From contig JAMPAT010000021.1 in assembly GCA_023667095.1 (NCBI GenBank), forward strand, positions 1 through 62,229: 62,229 nt of DNA, in the 5' to 3' direction. This document shows, one piece after another, positions 45,587-54,619 of the stretch. How positions within the stretch are numbered: position 1 is the first letter of the stretch; each line of letters starts with the position of its first letter. The notes under the pieces were generated by a model, which saw only the letters and a list, made by a program, of their open reading frames with translations, was not told where the DNA came from and made no database searches. The position numbers were made by a program, and so were the translations under genes. The DNA comes from Bacteroidales bacterium. Lineage in GTDB: Bacteria; Bacteroidota; Bacteroidia; Bacteroidales; UBA932.

Positions 45587-46732
45587 ATGAGGCTAAAGGA
45601 TTATATATTATTTATTTTATTTTTTGTTGTACTGATTACATCACTATGGCCTAATAACATATACTTATTGGTGTTTTTTTCAATAATAAGTTTGTTGTTT
45701 TTACCATTTAAAAAATGGTGGGATGGTATTGCTGTATGTCTGGTTCTGTTTTCTCTATTTTATTGTTTGATGGAGTGTAGAAGTAGTGAGATAGGCAGTG
45801 GATTCATTTTTCTTTCTCATCTTTTTTCTCCTGTCGCTTTTTATCGATTTGGCAGATGGACAATGTCAAAAATTGTTGATGAAAAGTTAAGGTTTCTATT
45901 CTTATTTTTTGTTATATTATCATATCTATTACCATTGTTTTTACTGACGGTTCAAGATATTGCTTTAGTTGGAATAGTCAACGAAACTCGTCAGATGCTA
46001 AGTGATATAGGGAAAGAGGATGATATGCTTTCTGCTACACTGTATGGTCTGATGACTTCTGCTGGTATAGGTGGGATAGCCATGTTGCTATTAAGGGATG
46101 TACCGATTAAGTATAGAATAAGTTTTGTTAGTTTATCAATTTTATCAATGATGGTCGTACTGCACTTGGTTAATAGAACAGGTGTTGCTTTATTTGCTAT
46201 ATGTTTGGTTTTTACTTTATTTGCATCGTCAAAAAAACAAATTTCAAGTATTGTAATTTCAATGTTTTTAATACTTCTCCTAGTATTTTTGCTTTTTGAA
46301 TCCGGAATTATCAGTTCAGAACTTATAGATGCCTATATCGCAAGGGAAGATACTTCAACATCAAGTTCTTCTGAATTTGGTGGACGCTCAGCTATATGGA
46401 ATGATGCTTTTCATAAATTATTTACTTCACCATTAGGATGGAAAAAAGTTAGATATGCACATAATTTGTGGTTAGATATAGCTCGTGTCGGGGGATGGTT
46501 GTCTCTATTTCCATTTTTGGTGGCAACTATTCATATTATTAGCAATATGATACATCTTTTCCGAAAAAAAACAAGCCCAGTGTATTCACTTGTTATTATA
46601 ATTTTAATATCAATGTTCTGTAATTCTGCTGTAGAGCCTGTAGTTGATGCATCTCCACTTTTTTTCTCGTTATTAATAATGTTCTGGGGAATTGTAAAGA
46701 CAGTATTTATTGAAAGTAAAAGAACAAAATAG
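45587..46732 (+). CDS. wzy: Polysaccharide polymerase (Wzy-like)
   Basis: 381 residues, about 10-11 membrane helices, with a large loop around residues 230-285 (EDTSTSSSSEFGGRSAIWNDAFHKLF) followed by KVRYAHNLWLDIARVGG. The GGR..W and H-N-x-(W/Y)-L pattern matches O-antigen ligase/polymerase-type proteins. It would join repeat units in the periplasm. Very AT-rich, as is usual for wzy genes. Confidence 0.8.
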   Translation: MRLKDYILFILFFVVLITSLWPNNIYLLVFFSIISLLFLPFKKWWDGIAVCLVLFSLFYCLMECRSSEIGSGFIFLSHLFSPVAFYRFGRWTMSKIVDEKLRFLFLFFVILSYLLPLFLLTVQDIALVGIVNETRQMLSDIGKEDDMLSATLYGLMTSAGIGGIAMLLLRDVPIKYRISFVSLSILSMMVVLHLVNRTGVALFAICLVFTLFASSKKQISSIVISMFLILLLVFLLFESGIISSELIDAYIAREDTSTSSSSEFGGRSAIWNDAFHKLFTSPLGWKKVRYAHNLWLDIARVGGWLSLFPFLVATIHIISNMIHLFRKKTSPVYSLVIIILISMFCNSAVEPVVDASPLFFSLLIMFWGIVKTVFIESKRTK

Positions 46733-46733
46733 T

Positions 46734-47951
46734 ATGAATATATTGTATCTTGGAAAATTTTTTCCTCAAAATCTTTTGAAAACAGTCCAAGAAGATAGCA
46801 AGGGGAAAATAGGATTTTCAAACCATAATTTTGAAATCTCTGTCTTGAATGGCTTACGTCAACAAAAGAATATCAATCTTAGATGTATAAGCATTCCTGG
46901 AGTATTTTCATTCCCATATAATAATAGAAAAATTTTTACAAAAGCAGAAAGATATTCTTATAAAGGAGTCCAAATTTACTCTGTTGGTTTTTGTAATCTC
47001 GCTATAATAAAGGAATTGTGGGCATTAATATCATGTGCATTGCTTATTATAAAAATTGCGATTCAGTTTAAAGATAAGACAATCAACGTTATAATTAATA
47101 CACCTGATAACCGTTTGTTAAATGCCTTAAGATTGGCAAAGCTATTTTGTAATAAGCATTTTACACAGACAGTAATTATTCCTGATATACCTTCAATGGT
47201 TACTGCGATGGACAGAAATAATTTTATAAAAGCATTCTTCCTGGGGAGGAGGGACAGGAATGTTTTGAAATATACAGCAAAGAGTGATGGAGTTGTTTTG
47301 CTTACTGAAGCGATGATGGATTTTATATCAAAACCTATAAAGCATATTGTGATGGAAGGAATTGTAGATATTGAAACAATGGATGAGAAATATGTTGGAG
47401 AAATATCATCAGACCATGAAATCATCCTATATACAGGTACATTGCGTAAAATTTTTGGTGTCATGAATCTTGTAAATGCTTTTCGTATGATTCCTGATCC
47501 AAATGCTGAGTTATGGATATGTGGTTCAGGAGATGCAAAGAAAGATATTGAAAATGCATCGAAGCAAGATACAAGAATAAAATTTTGGGGATTGGTTGAT
47601 AGTAAGGCTGCATTGGAAATGCAGCGAAAGGCAACAATTCTTATAAATCCAAGAACCAGTGAAGGCCTATTTACTAGATATTCTTTTCCGTCAAAGACAA
47701 TGGAATATTTATTGGCAGGTAAAAGTGTAATTATAAACCGTCTTCCAGGTATTCCTGAAGAATATTATAAATATGTTTATACTCCCCCAAATGAAGATGT
47801 TAAATCTTTGTCTGACTGTATTGTTTCAGTTCTAAATAGAGATATGGAACAACGTAAAAAACAGGCATTCGAAGGTAGAAAATTTATAATAGAGCAAAAG
47901 AATTCTGTAGTACAGATGGCGCGTGTCTTGAAATTAATTCAAAGCTACTAA
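46734..47951 (+). CDS. GT4 family glycosyltransferase
   Basis: 405 residues from ATG 46734, 1 bp after wzy. The acceptor domain opens MNILYLGKFFPQNLLKTV. The donor part has ILYTGTLRKIFGVMNLVNAF, LWICGSGDAKKDIENA and LINPRTSEGLFTRYSFPSKTMEYLLAGKSVI, with the Glu-x7-Glu-like end. Repeat-unit assembly enzyme, specificity unknown. Confidence 0.83.
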   Translation: MNILYLGKFFPQNLLKTVQEDSKGKIGFSNHNFEISVLNGLRQQKNINLRCISIPGVFSFPYNNRKIFTKAERYSYKGVQIYSVGFCNLAIIKELWALISCALLIIKIAIQFKDKTINVIINTPDNRLLNALRLAKLFCNKHFTQTVIIPDIPSMVTAMDRNNFIKAFFLGRRDRNVLKYTAKSDGVVLLTEAMMDFISKPIKHIVMEGIVDIETMDEKYVGEISSDHEIILYTGTLRKIFGVMNLVNAFRMIPDPNAELWICGSGDAKKDIENASKQDTRIKFWGLVDSKAALEMQRKATILINPRTSEGLFTRYSFPSKTMEYLLAGKSVIINRLPGIPEEYYKYVYTPPNEDVKSLSDCIVSVLNRDMEQRKKQAFEGRKFIIEQKNSVVQMARVLKLIQSY

Positions 47952-47953
47952 AT

Positions 47954-48754
47954 ATGAAGATATCAGTGATAGTTCCTACATATAAACCAAAAGATTATTT
48001 ATGGGAGTGCCTGGATTCTCTTGTTGCACAGACATTCCCGAAAGACGAGTTTGAAGTGATACTTGTTCTTAATGGATGTGAGGAACCATGGAAGAGTAAG
48101 GTAGAGAGATATATTGTTGATAATATGAAAGGTGTGAATGTTAACTTGATTCATACTTTGCAAAGTGGTGTCAGTAATGCGAGAAATATAGCTCTAGATA
48201 TAGCAAAAGGCGAGTATATTGCGTTTGTTGATGATGATGATTTTGTCTCAAAGACGTATCTTTCTGCACTTTATGAAAAAGTCTCACAAGATACAATTTC
48301 ATTGTGTTATCCGTATGCTTTTAATGATGGATATTTACAATGTCAGTTACCATATAGAATTACGGAGCAATATGCACGTACTAGTGGAAAGGGAAAACAA
48401 CATTATAGAAATGCTACAAAGTTTTTTTCTGGGCCTTGTATGAAACTAATACCGGCATCTTATATTCAGGAACGTAGATTTGATGTGAAATTTAAAAATG
48501 GGGAGGATTCCCTGTTTATGTTTCTGCTTTCAGATAAATTTAAGTATGTTGATTTTACAGAAAAGGATGCTATATATTATAGACGTTATCGTGATAATTC
48601 TGCAATAATAAAAAAACGTTCGATGAACGAAAGACTATTTAATTCATTAAGTAGTATTATTTTATATCTTAAAATCTATTTTTCATCTCCAACAAAATAT
48701 AATGGTGTCTTTTTGTTGACGCGTATTTTGGGAACAGTGAAATCAATAATTTAA
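47954..48754 (+). CDS. GT2 family glycosyltransferase
   Basis: 266 residues. GT-A fold: MKISVIVPTYKPKDYLWECL, nucleotide-binding SGVSNARNIALDIAKGEYIAF with the metal-binding VDDDDF (DxD). It starts 2 bp after the preceding gene. An inverting transferase that adds one capsule sugar. No C-terminal membrane helix is evident. Confidence 0.87.
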   Translation: MKISVIVPTYKPKDYLWECLDSLVAQTFPKDEFEVILVLNGCEEPWKSKVERYIVDNMKGVNVNLIHTLQSGVSNARNIALDIAKGEYIAFVDDDDFVSKTYLSALYEKVSQDTISLCYPYAFNDGYLQCQLPYRITEQYARTSGKGKQHYRNATKFFSGPCMKLIPASYIQERRFDVKFKNGEDSLFMFLLSDKFKYVDFTEKDAIYYRRYRDNSAIIKKRSMNERLFNSLSSIILYLKIYFSSPTKYNGVFLLTRILGTVKSII

Positions 48755-48828
48755 GTTATATACTTGTTGATTTCTTGAGTGATAATATATTATCGTGTAT
48801 TACGGAATAATACTTTAGAATAAATAAT

Positions 48829-49662
48829 ATGTTCTATTATAAAAATTGGGAGCGTTTTTGTGAATTCCTGGCTAAAAGTGGTATTGTACTTTGTACGTCT
48901 GAACAGTCGCTAAAACTTCAAAAAAAGGAACGATTTTTAGTACTTAAACATGATGTTGAGACATCTGTACCTAACGCATATAAGTTAGCAAATATTGAGC
49001 ATAAGTATGGCATATGTGGATCATATTATGTACAAGCTTATTTGATGAGTTCTCCAGAGAACATACATTTACTTAAAGAAATGCAATCTTGGGGACATGA
49101 AATATCATACCACTACGATGTCTTGGATGCGAATGCAGGTGACTATAAGGCTGCAGAGGCGAGTTTTAAGGAGTACATGTCGGTATTTGCAGATAATGGA
49201 TTTACATTTGGGACCATTTGTCAGCATGGTAATCCTGTGAAGAAGCGTATAGGATATACTAGTAACCGTGATTTCTTTCGAAATCCAGAGATACGTAGGC
49301 AATGGCCAGAACTTGTGGATATGGTAGTTGACTACAGTAAGCACATAAAAACTGAATATAATTATATCAGCGATGCAGGTTACCAGTGGAATATTATAAC
49401 ATTACCAGAGACAAACGATTTGTATCCAAATGTTAAAAATATATGTATTGGCAGTTTTAGTAATTTACAGAAACTCATACAAACTACTGATAAAAGCTAT
49501 GTGGTAAGTACACACCCTCATAGATGGATGTCTGCGGCGTGGCAGATTTATTTGAAAATAATCATGTTTCATGTCGTGTGTAAGGTCGTAATGGTGTCAA
49601 GATGCATTCCTGGCGTAGAATGCTTGCTTAATAAATTTTATTTTTTAGCAAAGAAAATTTAA
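48829..49662 (+). CDS. Polysaccharide-deacetylase-like protein
   Basis: 277 residues. A CE4/NodB-like pattern is visible: FLVLKHDVETSVPNAYKLA (His-Asp metal motif), GICGSYYVQAYL, WGHEISYHYDVLDA (His-x-x-x-His region) and GTICQHGNP. Such proteins deacetylate N-acetyl sugars or act as non-catalytic relatives. There is no signal peptide, so it would act in the cytosol on the lipid-linked unit. If active, it would create free amino groups, adding positive charge to the polymer. It follows a 74-bp AT-rich gap. Confidence 0.7.
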   Translation: MFYYKNWERFCEFLAKSGIVLCTSEQSLKLQKKERFLVLKHDVETSVPNAYKLANIEHKYGICGSYYVQAYLMSSPENIHLLKEMQSWGHEISYHYDVLDANAGDYKAAEASFKEYMSVFADNGFTFGTICQHGNPVKKRIGYTSNRDFFRNPEIRRQWPELVDMVVDYSKHIKTEYNYISDAGYQWNIITLPETNDLYPNVKNICIGSFSNLQKLIQTTDKSYVVSTHPHRWMSAAWQIYLKIIMFHVVCKVVMVSRCIPGVECLLNKFYFLAKKI

Positions 49663-49668
49663 GACGAT

Positions 49669-50496
49669 ATGGAACAGAAAAATTCAGTGCGTGCAGTCCA
49701 AGACAAGATCTTGGAAATCATGAAGTACATAGATCGCATTTGCAGAAAGAATGATATTGTGTATTATATTATGGGAGGAACAGCACTTGGCGCAGTACGG
49801 CATGGTGGTTTCATTCCTTGGGATGATGATCTGGATATATTTATGTCTCCAGCAGAATATCAGAAATTCAAGGTTGCTTTGGTGGACGATGGCGATGATC
49901 AGTTTATACTTCAAGAATGGCATACAACTCCTAACTATTTGGAGTATGCAAAGGTACGTATGAATGGAACAACTTTTATTGAGGCTAATTTAAAAGACCG
50001 TAAAGATTTACATCATGGAATCTATGTGGATATCATGATGTTGCATAAGGTTCCGGAATCGAGGTTTATACAGAGACTGGTTTATTATGAATGCAAATTT
50101 GTTACTTTATATGCTTTAACTCAACGCAATTGGAGGCCCAAAAATTCTGCTCAGAAAATGGCTGTAAAAATGCTTAAAGTACTTCCATGTAATCTGATGG
50201 TTAAGAGGTTCTATCATCGTATTTATAAGTACGATAATATGGAAAATAAATTTAAATGGTGCTACTGGATTACTCCAGCTAATTTCCATGCAGGCCTATT
50301 TGCAAAAGATTATTTTGAGAATCCTGTAGATGTGCCTTTTGAAGATACGGAATTGTTAGGTAGTAGGCATATCAGGCAATATTTGAAATATCGCTATGGT
50401 GACTATATGAAGTTGCCATCAAAGGAACAACAGCAGGCCTCTGTTCATGCAATGATATTCGATACAGAAAAAGATTATAAGGAATACATAAAATAG
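49669..50496 (+). CDS. LicD family phosphotransferase
   Basis: 275 residues. The LicD/fukutin-like nucleotidyltransferase fold is clear: YIMGGTALGAVRHGGFIPWDDDLDIFM, whose Asp-Asp-Asp-x-Asp binds metal, and YVDIMMLHKVPES. LicD proteins move phosphocholine, phosphoglycerol or phosphoribitol from CDP carriers to glycans. The following gene makes a CDP-polyol of the TagD kind, so transfer of glycerol phosphate is the best inference. They are separated by 6 bp. Confidence 0.88.
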   Translation: MEQKNSVRAVQDKILEIMKYIDRICRKNDIVYYIMGGTALGAVRHGGFIPWDDDLDIFMSPAEYQKFKVALVDDGDDQFILQEWHTTPNYLEYAKVRMNGTTFIEANLKDRKDLHHGIYVDIMMLHKVPESRFIQRLVYYECKFVTLYALTQRNWRPKNSAQKMAVKMLKVLPCNLMVKRFYHRIYKYDNMENKFKWCYWITPANFHAGLFAKDYFENPVDVPFEDTELLGSRHIRQYLKYRYGDYMKLPSKEQQQASVHAMIFDTEKDYKEYIK

Positions 50497-50502
50497 TTGG
50501 TT

Positions 50503-50925
50503 ATGGCAGAAAAAAAATATAAAATTGGCTATACCACTGGTGTATATGATATGTTCCATATCGGACATCTTAATATACTTCGTCGTGCAAAAGAACAGTG
50601 TGAAACTCTCATTGTCGGTGTGACTACTGATGAACTTTGCTATAAGCGCAAACAGAAATATCCTATTATCAAAGAGCAAGAACGGGCCGCCATAGTAGAG
50701 GCAATACGCTATGTAGATAAGGTTGTTCCACAGACTGACATGGATAAGATCCGTACTGTGAAGGAATTGTGTGCTGATGTCGTATTTGTCGGATCTGACT
50801 GGAAAGGGACAGATGCATGGAATCAATATGAAAAGGAATTTGCAGATGTTGGTTGTACTGTTGTGTATTTAGATCATACCGATGGTATTTCATCAAGTAT
50901 TCTTCGCAAAAAAATTGACAGGTAA
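50503..50925 (+). CDS. tagD: Glycerol-3-phosphate cytidylyltransferase-like (TagD)
   Basis: 140 residues from ATG 50503 (a TTG six bases earlier is less likely). The family motifs are YTTGVYDMFHIGHLNILRRAKE (HxGH), VIVGVTTDELCYKRKQKYP-like and the C-terminal DGISSSILRKKI, equivalent to RTxGISTT. It makes CDP-glycerol (or a related CDP-polyol). It pairs with LicD to decorate the capsule with phosphopolyol, giving negative charge. Confidence 0.88.
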   Translation: MAEKKYKIGYTTGVYDMFHIGHLNILRRAKEQCETLIVGVTTDELCYKRKQKYPIIKEQERAAIVEAIRYVDKVVPQTDMDKIRTVKELCADVVFVGSDWKGTDAWNQYEKEFADVGCTVVYLDHTDGISSSILRKKIDR

Positions 50926-50927
50926 AT

Positions 50928-51752
50928 ATGAAGAAGAACTTTACTGTGGCTATGTCTGTTTATAAAAATGACAATCCACAAGATTTCAAGACAGCAGTAC
51001 ATAGCGTTTATATCGATCAGACTGTTAGACCTTCAGAGATTATTATTGTAGAGGATGGGCCGATACCTGTACAGTTGGAGAATGCGGTAAATGAGCTTTG
51101 TAAAGAAATAGCCATAATCAAGGTACTTTCTTTTGAGGAAAATAGAGGGCATGCAGCTGCTCGGCAGTGCGGTTTGGAAGCAGCTTCGAATGATTTGGTT
51201 GCTATTATGGATGCTGATGATATTGCCGTCCCAGATCGATTTGAAAAGCAGCTTAAGGCATTCAATGAACATCCGGATGTGGCTGTTATTGGTGGTAATA
51301 TCAATGAATTTGTACGTGACAGACTTAATGTCGTCGGGCGTCGTATCGTACCGGAAAATGATTCTGATATAAAAAAATATTTAAAAAGCCGTTGTCCTCT
51401 AAATCTTGTAACTGTGATGTACAAGAAAAGTATAGTGCAGGCGGTTGGTGGCTTTATTGACTGGTATTGTGAGGAGGATTATTATTTGTGGATTCGTTTA
51501 GCTATAGCAGGTCATAAATTTTATAATGTACAGGAAAATTTTGTTGATGTACGAGTTGGAGAGCAAATGTATCAACGTAGAGGAGGAATGTCGTATTTTA
51601 AAAGTGAGGTCCGTCTGCAAAGATATATGCTGAATCACAAGATTATCTCGATACATCGATATGTCTATAATATTGTTGTCCGTTTTGTTGTTCAAGTAGC
51701 TATGCCTAATAGATTGAGAGGGTGGGTCTTTCAAAAGTTTGCCCGTAAATAG
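50928..51752 (+). CDS. GT2 family glycosyltransferase
   Basis: 274 residues. GT-A fold: FTVAMSVYKNDNPQDFKTAV, ENRGHAAARQCGLEAASNDLVAIMDADD (DxD) and VIGGNINEF. It starts 2 bp after tagD. The segment WYCEEDYYLWIRLAIAG is the typical ED-Y motif of this family. One step of repeat-unit assembly. Confidence 0.87.
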   Translation: MKKNFTVAMSVYKNDNPQDFKTAVHSVYIDQTVRPSEIIIVEDGPIPVQLENAVNELCKEIAIIKVLSFEENRGHAAARQCGLEAASNDLVAIMDADDIAVPDRFEKQLKAFNEHPDVAVIGGNINEFVRDRLNVVGRRIVPENDSDIKKYLKSRCPLNLVTVMYKKSIVQAVGGFIDWYCEEDYYLWIRLAIAGHKFYNVQENFVDVRVGEQMYQRRGGMSYFKSEVRLQRYMLNHKIISIHRYVYNIVVRFVVQVAMPNRLRGWVFQKFARK

Positions 51753-51798
51753 TTCAGAAGATTATACGTGAAATCTATTGAATAGATAGTTTCTAAAT

Positions 51799-52596
51799 AT
51801 GGAAATTAAGCATAATATGCCAGAAAAGTATCTGAATCATGACGTGTTTTCTGAAATTGATTTCATGATCAATTTTTATGATTCTCTTTCGTTTTCTAGT
51901 TTAAATTTTATGCCTTCGGGTGTTGATTGTAATATAAATTATGCTTCGTATGTATATTCTGCTATTGAAGGAACACTAGAGTCCATCCATATGCTGTTAA
52001 AGAATGGACGGATAAATGATGCTTACTCTTTGATTCGTAAGTTATTCGATGATATTCTTTTGGAAATATACATCAATGTAATGCTAAAGGATAAATTTGA
52101 TTTTTATAATAACATCATCGTTCGTGATGTAGTTGAGTGGATTAAAGGTCGGCATAGGATTCCTAAGACTGAAAAGATTTTAAAGTATATAGAGAAGTCT
52201 AAACAGACGAAAGATTTATATCCATTATTTGGGTGGGAGACTTATTTGAAGAAAATTCGTGAGTTGCTTGATGACAGTGTTCATTCAAACAGATTTCAAT
52301 TGATGTTACTGAATTGCAATCGTGTTTATATGGAAGAGCGCGAACAGCATCTGGATAATTGTAAAATTGTACTAAAGCAGTTATTCTTGGTACATGTTAC
52401 GTTTCTTTTTCATCTCAATCCTCAATATCTGATGGCATCGGATTATACGGATAGCTTAGAACTTGGTATGATTCCTCAAGAAGATAGTCAGAATTGGATT
52501 GCGCCGTTTGCGCAGGTCGCTTTTAATAGAGTGATAAAACCACACAGTAGAATATTAGATTTTATATTGAAAACTTGTAGCCTGAAAATAGAATAA
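51799..52596 (+). CDS. Unrecognised helical protein inside the capsule locus
   Basis: 265 residues, no signal peptide or membrane helix, predicted almost entirely helical. Notable segments are EGTLESIHMLLKNGRINDAYSLIRKLFDDILLEI, written here in parts as EGTLESIHMLLKNGR and DAYSLIRKLFDD, and ELLDDSVHSNRFQ. The arrangement vaguely recalls DUF5677-like or HEPN-like helical bundles, not any sugar enzyme. It lies between a glycosyltransferase and the initiating transferase with a 46-bp upstream gap and a 2-bp downstream gap. Very AT-rich, like the exchanged core of the locus. Function unknown. Confidence 0.6.
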   Translation: MEIKHNMPEKYLNHDVFSEIDFMINFYDSLSFSSLNFMPSGVDCNINYASYVYSAIEGTLESIHMLLKNGRINDAYSLIRKLFDDILLEIYINVMLKDKFDFYNNIIVRDVVEWIKGRHRIPKTEKILKYIEKSKQTKDLYPLFGWETYLKKIRELLDDSVHSNRFQLMLLNCNRVYMEEREQHLDNCKIVLKQLFLVHVTFLFHLNPQYLMASDYTDSLELGMIPQEDSQNWIAPFAQVAFNRVIKPHSRILDFILKTCSLKIE

Positions 52597-52598
52597 AG

Positions 52599-53297
52599 AT
52601 GAACATGTTCCTAAAAAGACTATTTGACATAGTGGCGAGCCTGTGCGGCCTGCTGCTGATATGGTGGGTGTATCCCATTGTGGCGATAATGATAAGGAGG
52701 AAGATGCCTGGAGGACCTGCTTTCTTTTGTCAGAAACGTGTTGGAAAGGATGGTAAGCTGTTTACTTGCCATAAGTTCCGTACAATGCTGGTGAAGCATT
52801 CTGGCTCGTCTGTGTCTGTAGCAGGGGATAGCCGTATTACACCTTTCGGGGCTAAATTGCGTCACTACAAGATTGATGAACTTCCGGAACTGTGGGATGT
52901 ACTTGTAGGAACCATGAGTTTTGTTGGACCAAGGCCTGATGTTCCTGGATATGCTGACAAGCTTGAAGGTGAAGACAGGAAGGTCCTGAAACTGCGTCCT
53001 GGCATTACTGGGCCGGCCACACTTAAATATCGGCTTGAGGATGAAATGATTGCTGGTTTTGTCGCACAAATAAGAGGGGGTGAGGAAGTTGTCCTCAATG
53101 GTGCCGTGTTGCCGTCAAATGTCTCTGAAATGAGTGACCAGGAACTTGCTGTATGGTATAATGACAATGTAATTTATCCGGACAAAGTCCGTTTGAATAA
53201 ATATTACTATGAGCACTATTCCTTTATCAAGGATATACAGATGATTTTTGCTACAGTGCTCGGGTTCAAGGTAAATTTTGCAGGAGAAGAGATATAG
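52599..53297 (+). CDS. Initiating sugar-1-phosphate transferase (WcfS/PglC-like)
   Basis: 232 residues of the monotopic phosphoglycosyltransferase family: a re-entrant N-terminal helix (RLFDIVASLCGLLLIWW), then FCQKRVGKDGKLFTCHKFRTM, DELPELWDVLVGTMSFVGPRP and LKLRPGITGPATLKY. It links the first sugar phosphate to undecaprenyl phosphate. The short, single-domain form with an adjacent aminotransferase is the PglC or B. fragilis WcfS arrangement, so the first sugar is probably a 4-amino-4,6-dideoxy-HexNAc. GC content returns to the level of the operon start here. Confidence 0.88.
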   Translation: MNMFLKRLFDIVASLCGLLLIWWVYPIVAIMIRRKMPGGPAFFCQKRVGKDGKLFTCHKFRTMLVKHSGSSVSVAGDSRITPFGAKLRHYKIDELPELWDVLVGTMSFVGPRPDVPGYADKLEGEDRKVLKLRPGITGPATLKYRLEDEMIAGFVAQIRGGEEVVLNGAVLPSNVSEMSDQELAVWYNDNVIYPDKVRLNKYYYEHYSFIKDIQMIFATVLGFKVNFAGEEI

Positions 53298-53323
53298 TCT
53301 GAAAACAGAAAAACGATATAATT

Positions 53324-54610
53324 ATGTCAGAAGAAAGAAAAACGATTTACCTTTGTCTGGCCCATATGTCAGATGAGGGACTTGAACAGAAATATGTGAA
53401 AGAGGCATTCGATACCAACTGGGTCGTTCCGATGGGACCGAATGTGAATGCGTTTGAGCAGGATCTTGCTGCTTTTGCAAACAGCAAAAGTGATGGGACA
53501 GATCTGTTGGACAGGACTGTGGTATGCCTTTCTGCAGGTACAGCAGCTGTGCATCTTGCTCTTATTGGCTGTGGAGTCGGACCTGGAGACGAGGTGCTTG
53601 TACAGAGCTTCACTTTCTGTGCCTCTTCTCATCCTATCACTTATCTTGGTGCCAAGCCTGTGTTTGTAGGTTCTGAAAGCGAGACATGGAATATGGATCC
53701 TGATCTTCTTGAAAAGGCGATTCTTGACCGTAAGGAGAAGACTGGTCAATATCCGAAAGCCATTGTCCCGGTTGCACTCTATGGTATGCCTTACCATATT
53801 GACAAGATTATGGAAATTGCTGACAAGTATGGTATTCCGGTGGTGGAAGATGCAGCAGAGGGAATGGGCTCCAGATTCAATGGACAGGTACTTGGTACAT
53901 TCGGCAAATATGGAGTGCTTTCATTCAATGGCAACAAGATGATTACTACATCAGGTGGTGGCGCACTTATATGCCGCACAAAAGAGGATGCCAATGAAAT
54001 AATGTGGTATGCCACCCAGGCACGTGATGCATATCCATATTACCAGCATACTGCAATAGGATATAATTACCGTATGTCTAATGTATGTGCAGGTATCGGC
54101 CGCGGACAGATGACAGTTCTGGACTCCCATATCAAGCACCATCAGCAGGTCCAGGCAATGTACGAGGAACTGCTTGCAGAGATTCCTGGGGTACATATTC
54201 ATAAACAGCCGTCAGATTCCCGCTTTGATGCAAACTTCTGGCTTTGTGCTGCAACGATTGATCCAGATGTCAGGATTAAGGGACAGGAAAATGCCTACAA
54301 GGAAGTAATCAAGACTGCTGTGGGGGGTGCAGCAGGTGTTATCCATGCTGTGGATTCCGCAACCACAGATTGTCAGCCTAACGAAAATGTTGAGGCTCTC
54401 CGTGTATTCATGCTTGAAAAGAAGATTGAGTGCCGTCCAGTATGGAAGCCAATGCACAAACAGCCTGTATATGAAAATGCTCCGGTCTATACCAATAATG
54501 TTGAAGAAGATATATTCAAAATAGGCTTCTGTCTCCCGGCAGGCCCATACGTGACAGACGATGATGTCAAATATATTGTTGATTGCATTAAGGAGGCAAT
54601 TGAAAAGTAG
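53324..54610 (+). CDS. DegT/DnrJ/EryC1/StrS aminotransferase (WcfR/PglE-like)
   Basis: 428 residues. PLP enzyme: SAGTAAVHLALIGCGVGPGDEV, VALYGMPYHIDKI, VVEDAAEGMGSRF and LSFNGNKMITTSGGGAL, where the Lys forms the Schiff base. It would put an amino group on C-4 of the 4-keto sugar made by the dehydratase at 34121. Together with the adjacent initiating transferase this mirrors WcfR-WcfS of the B. fragilis polysaccharide A locus. No PglD-type acetyltransferase occurs in the locus, so the amine may stay free. Confidence 0.88.
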   Translation: MSEERKTIYLCLAHMSDEGLEQKYVKEAFDTNWVVPMGPNVNAFEQDLAAFANSKSDGTDLLDRTVVCLSAGTAAVHLALIGCGVGPGDEVLVQSFTFCASSHPITYLGAKPVFVGSESETWNMDPDLLEKAILDRKEKTGQYPKAIVPVALYGMPYHIDKIMEIADKYGIPVVEDAAEGMGSRFNGQVLGTFGKYGVLSFNGNKMITTSGGGALICRTKEDANEIMWYATQARDAYPYYQHTAIGYNYRMSNVCAGIGRGQMTVLDSHIKHHQQVQAMYEELLAEIPGVHIHKQPSDSRFDANFWLCAATIDPDVRIKGQENAYKEVIKTAVGGAAGVIHAVDSATTDCQPNENVEALRVFMLEKKIECRPVWKPMHKQPVYENAPVYTNNVEEDIFKIGFCLPAGPYVTDDDVKYIVDCIKEAIEK

Positions 54611-54619
54611 ACTTGTTCC

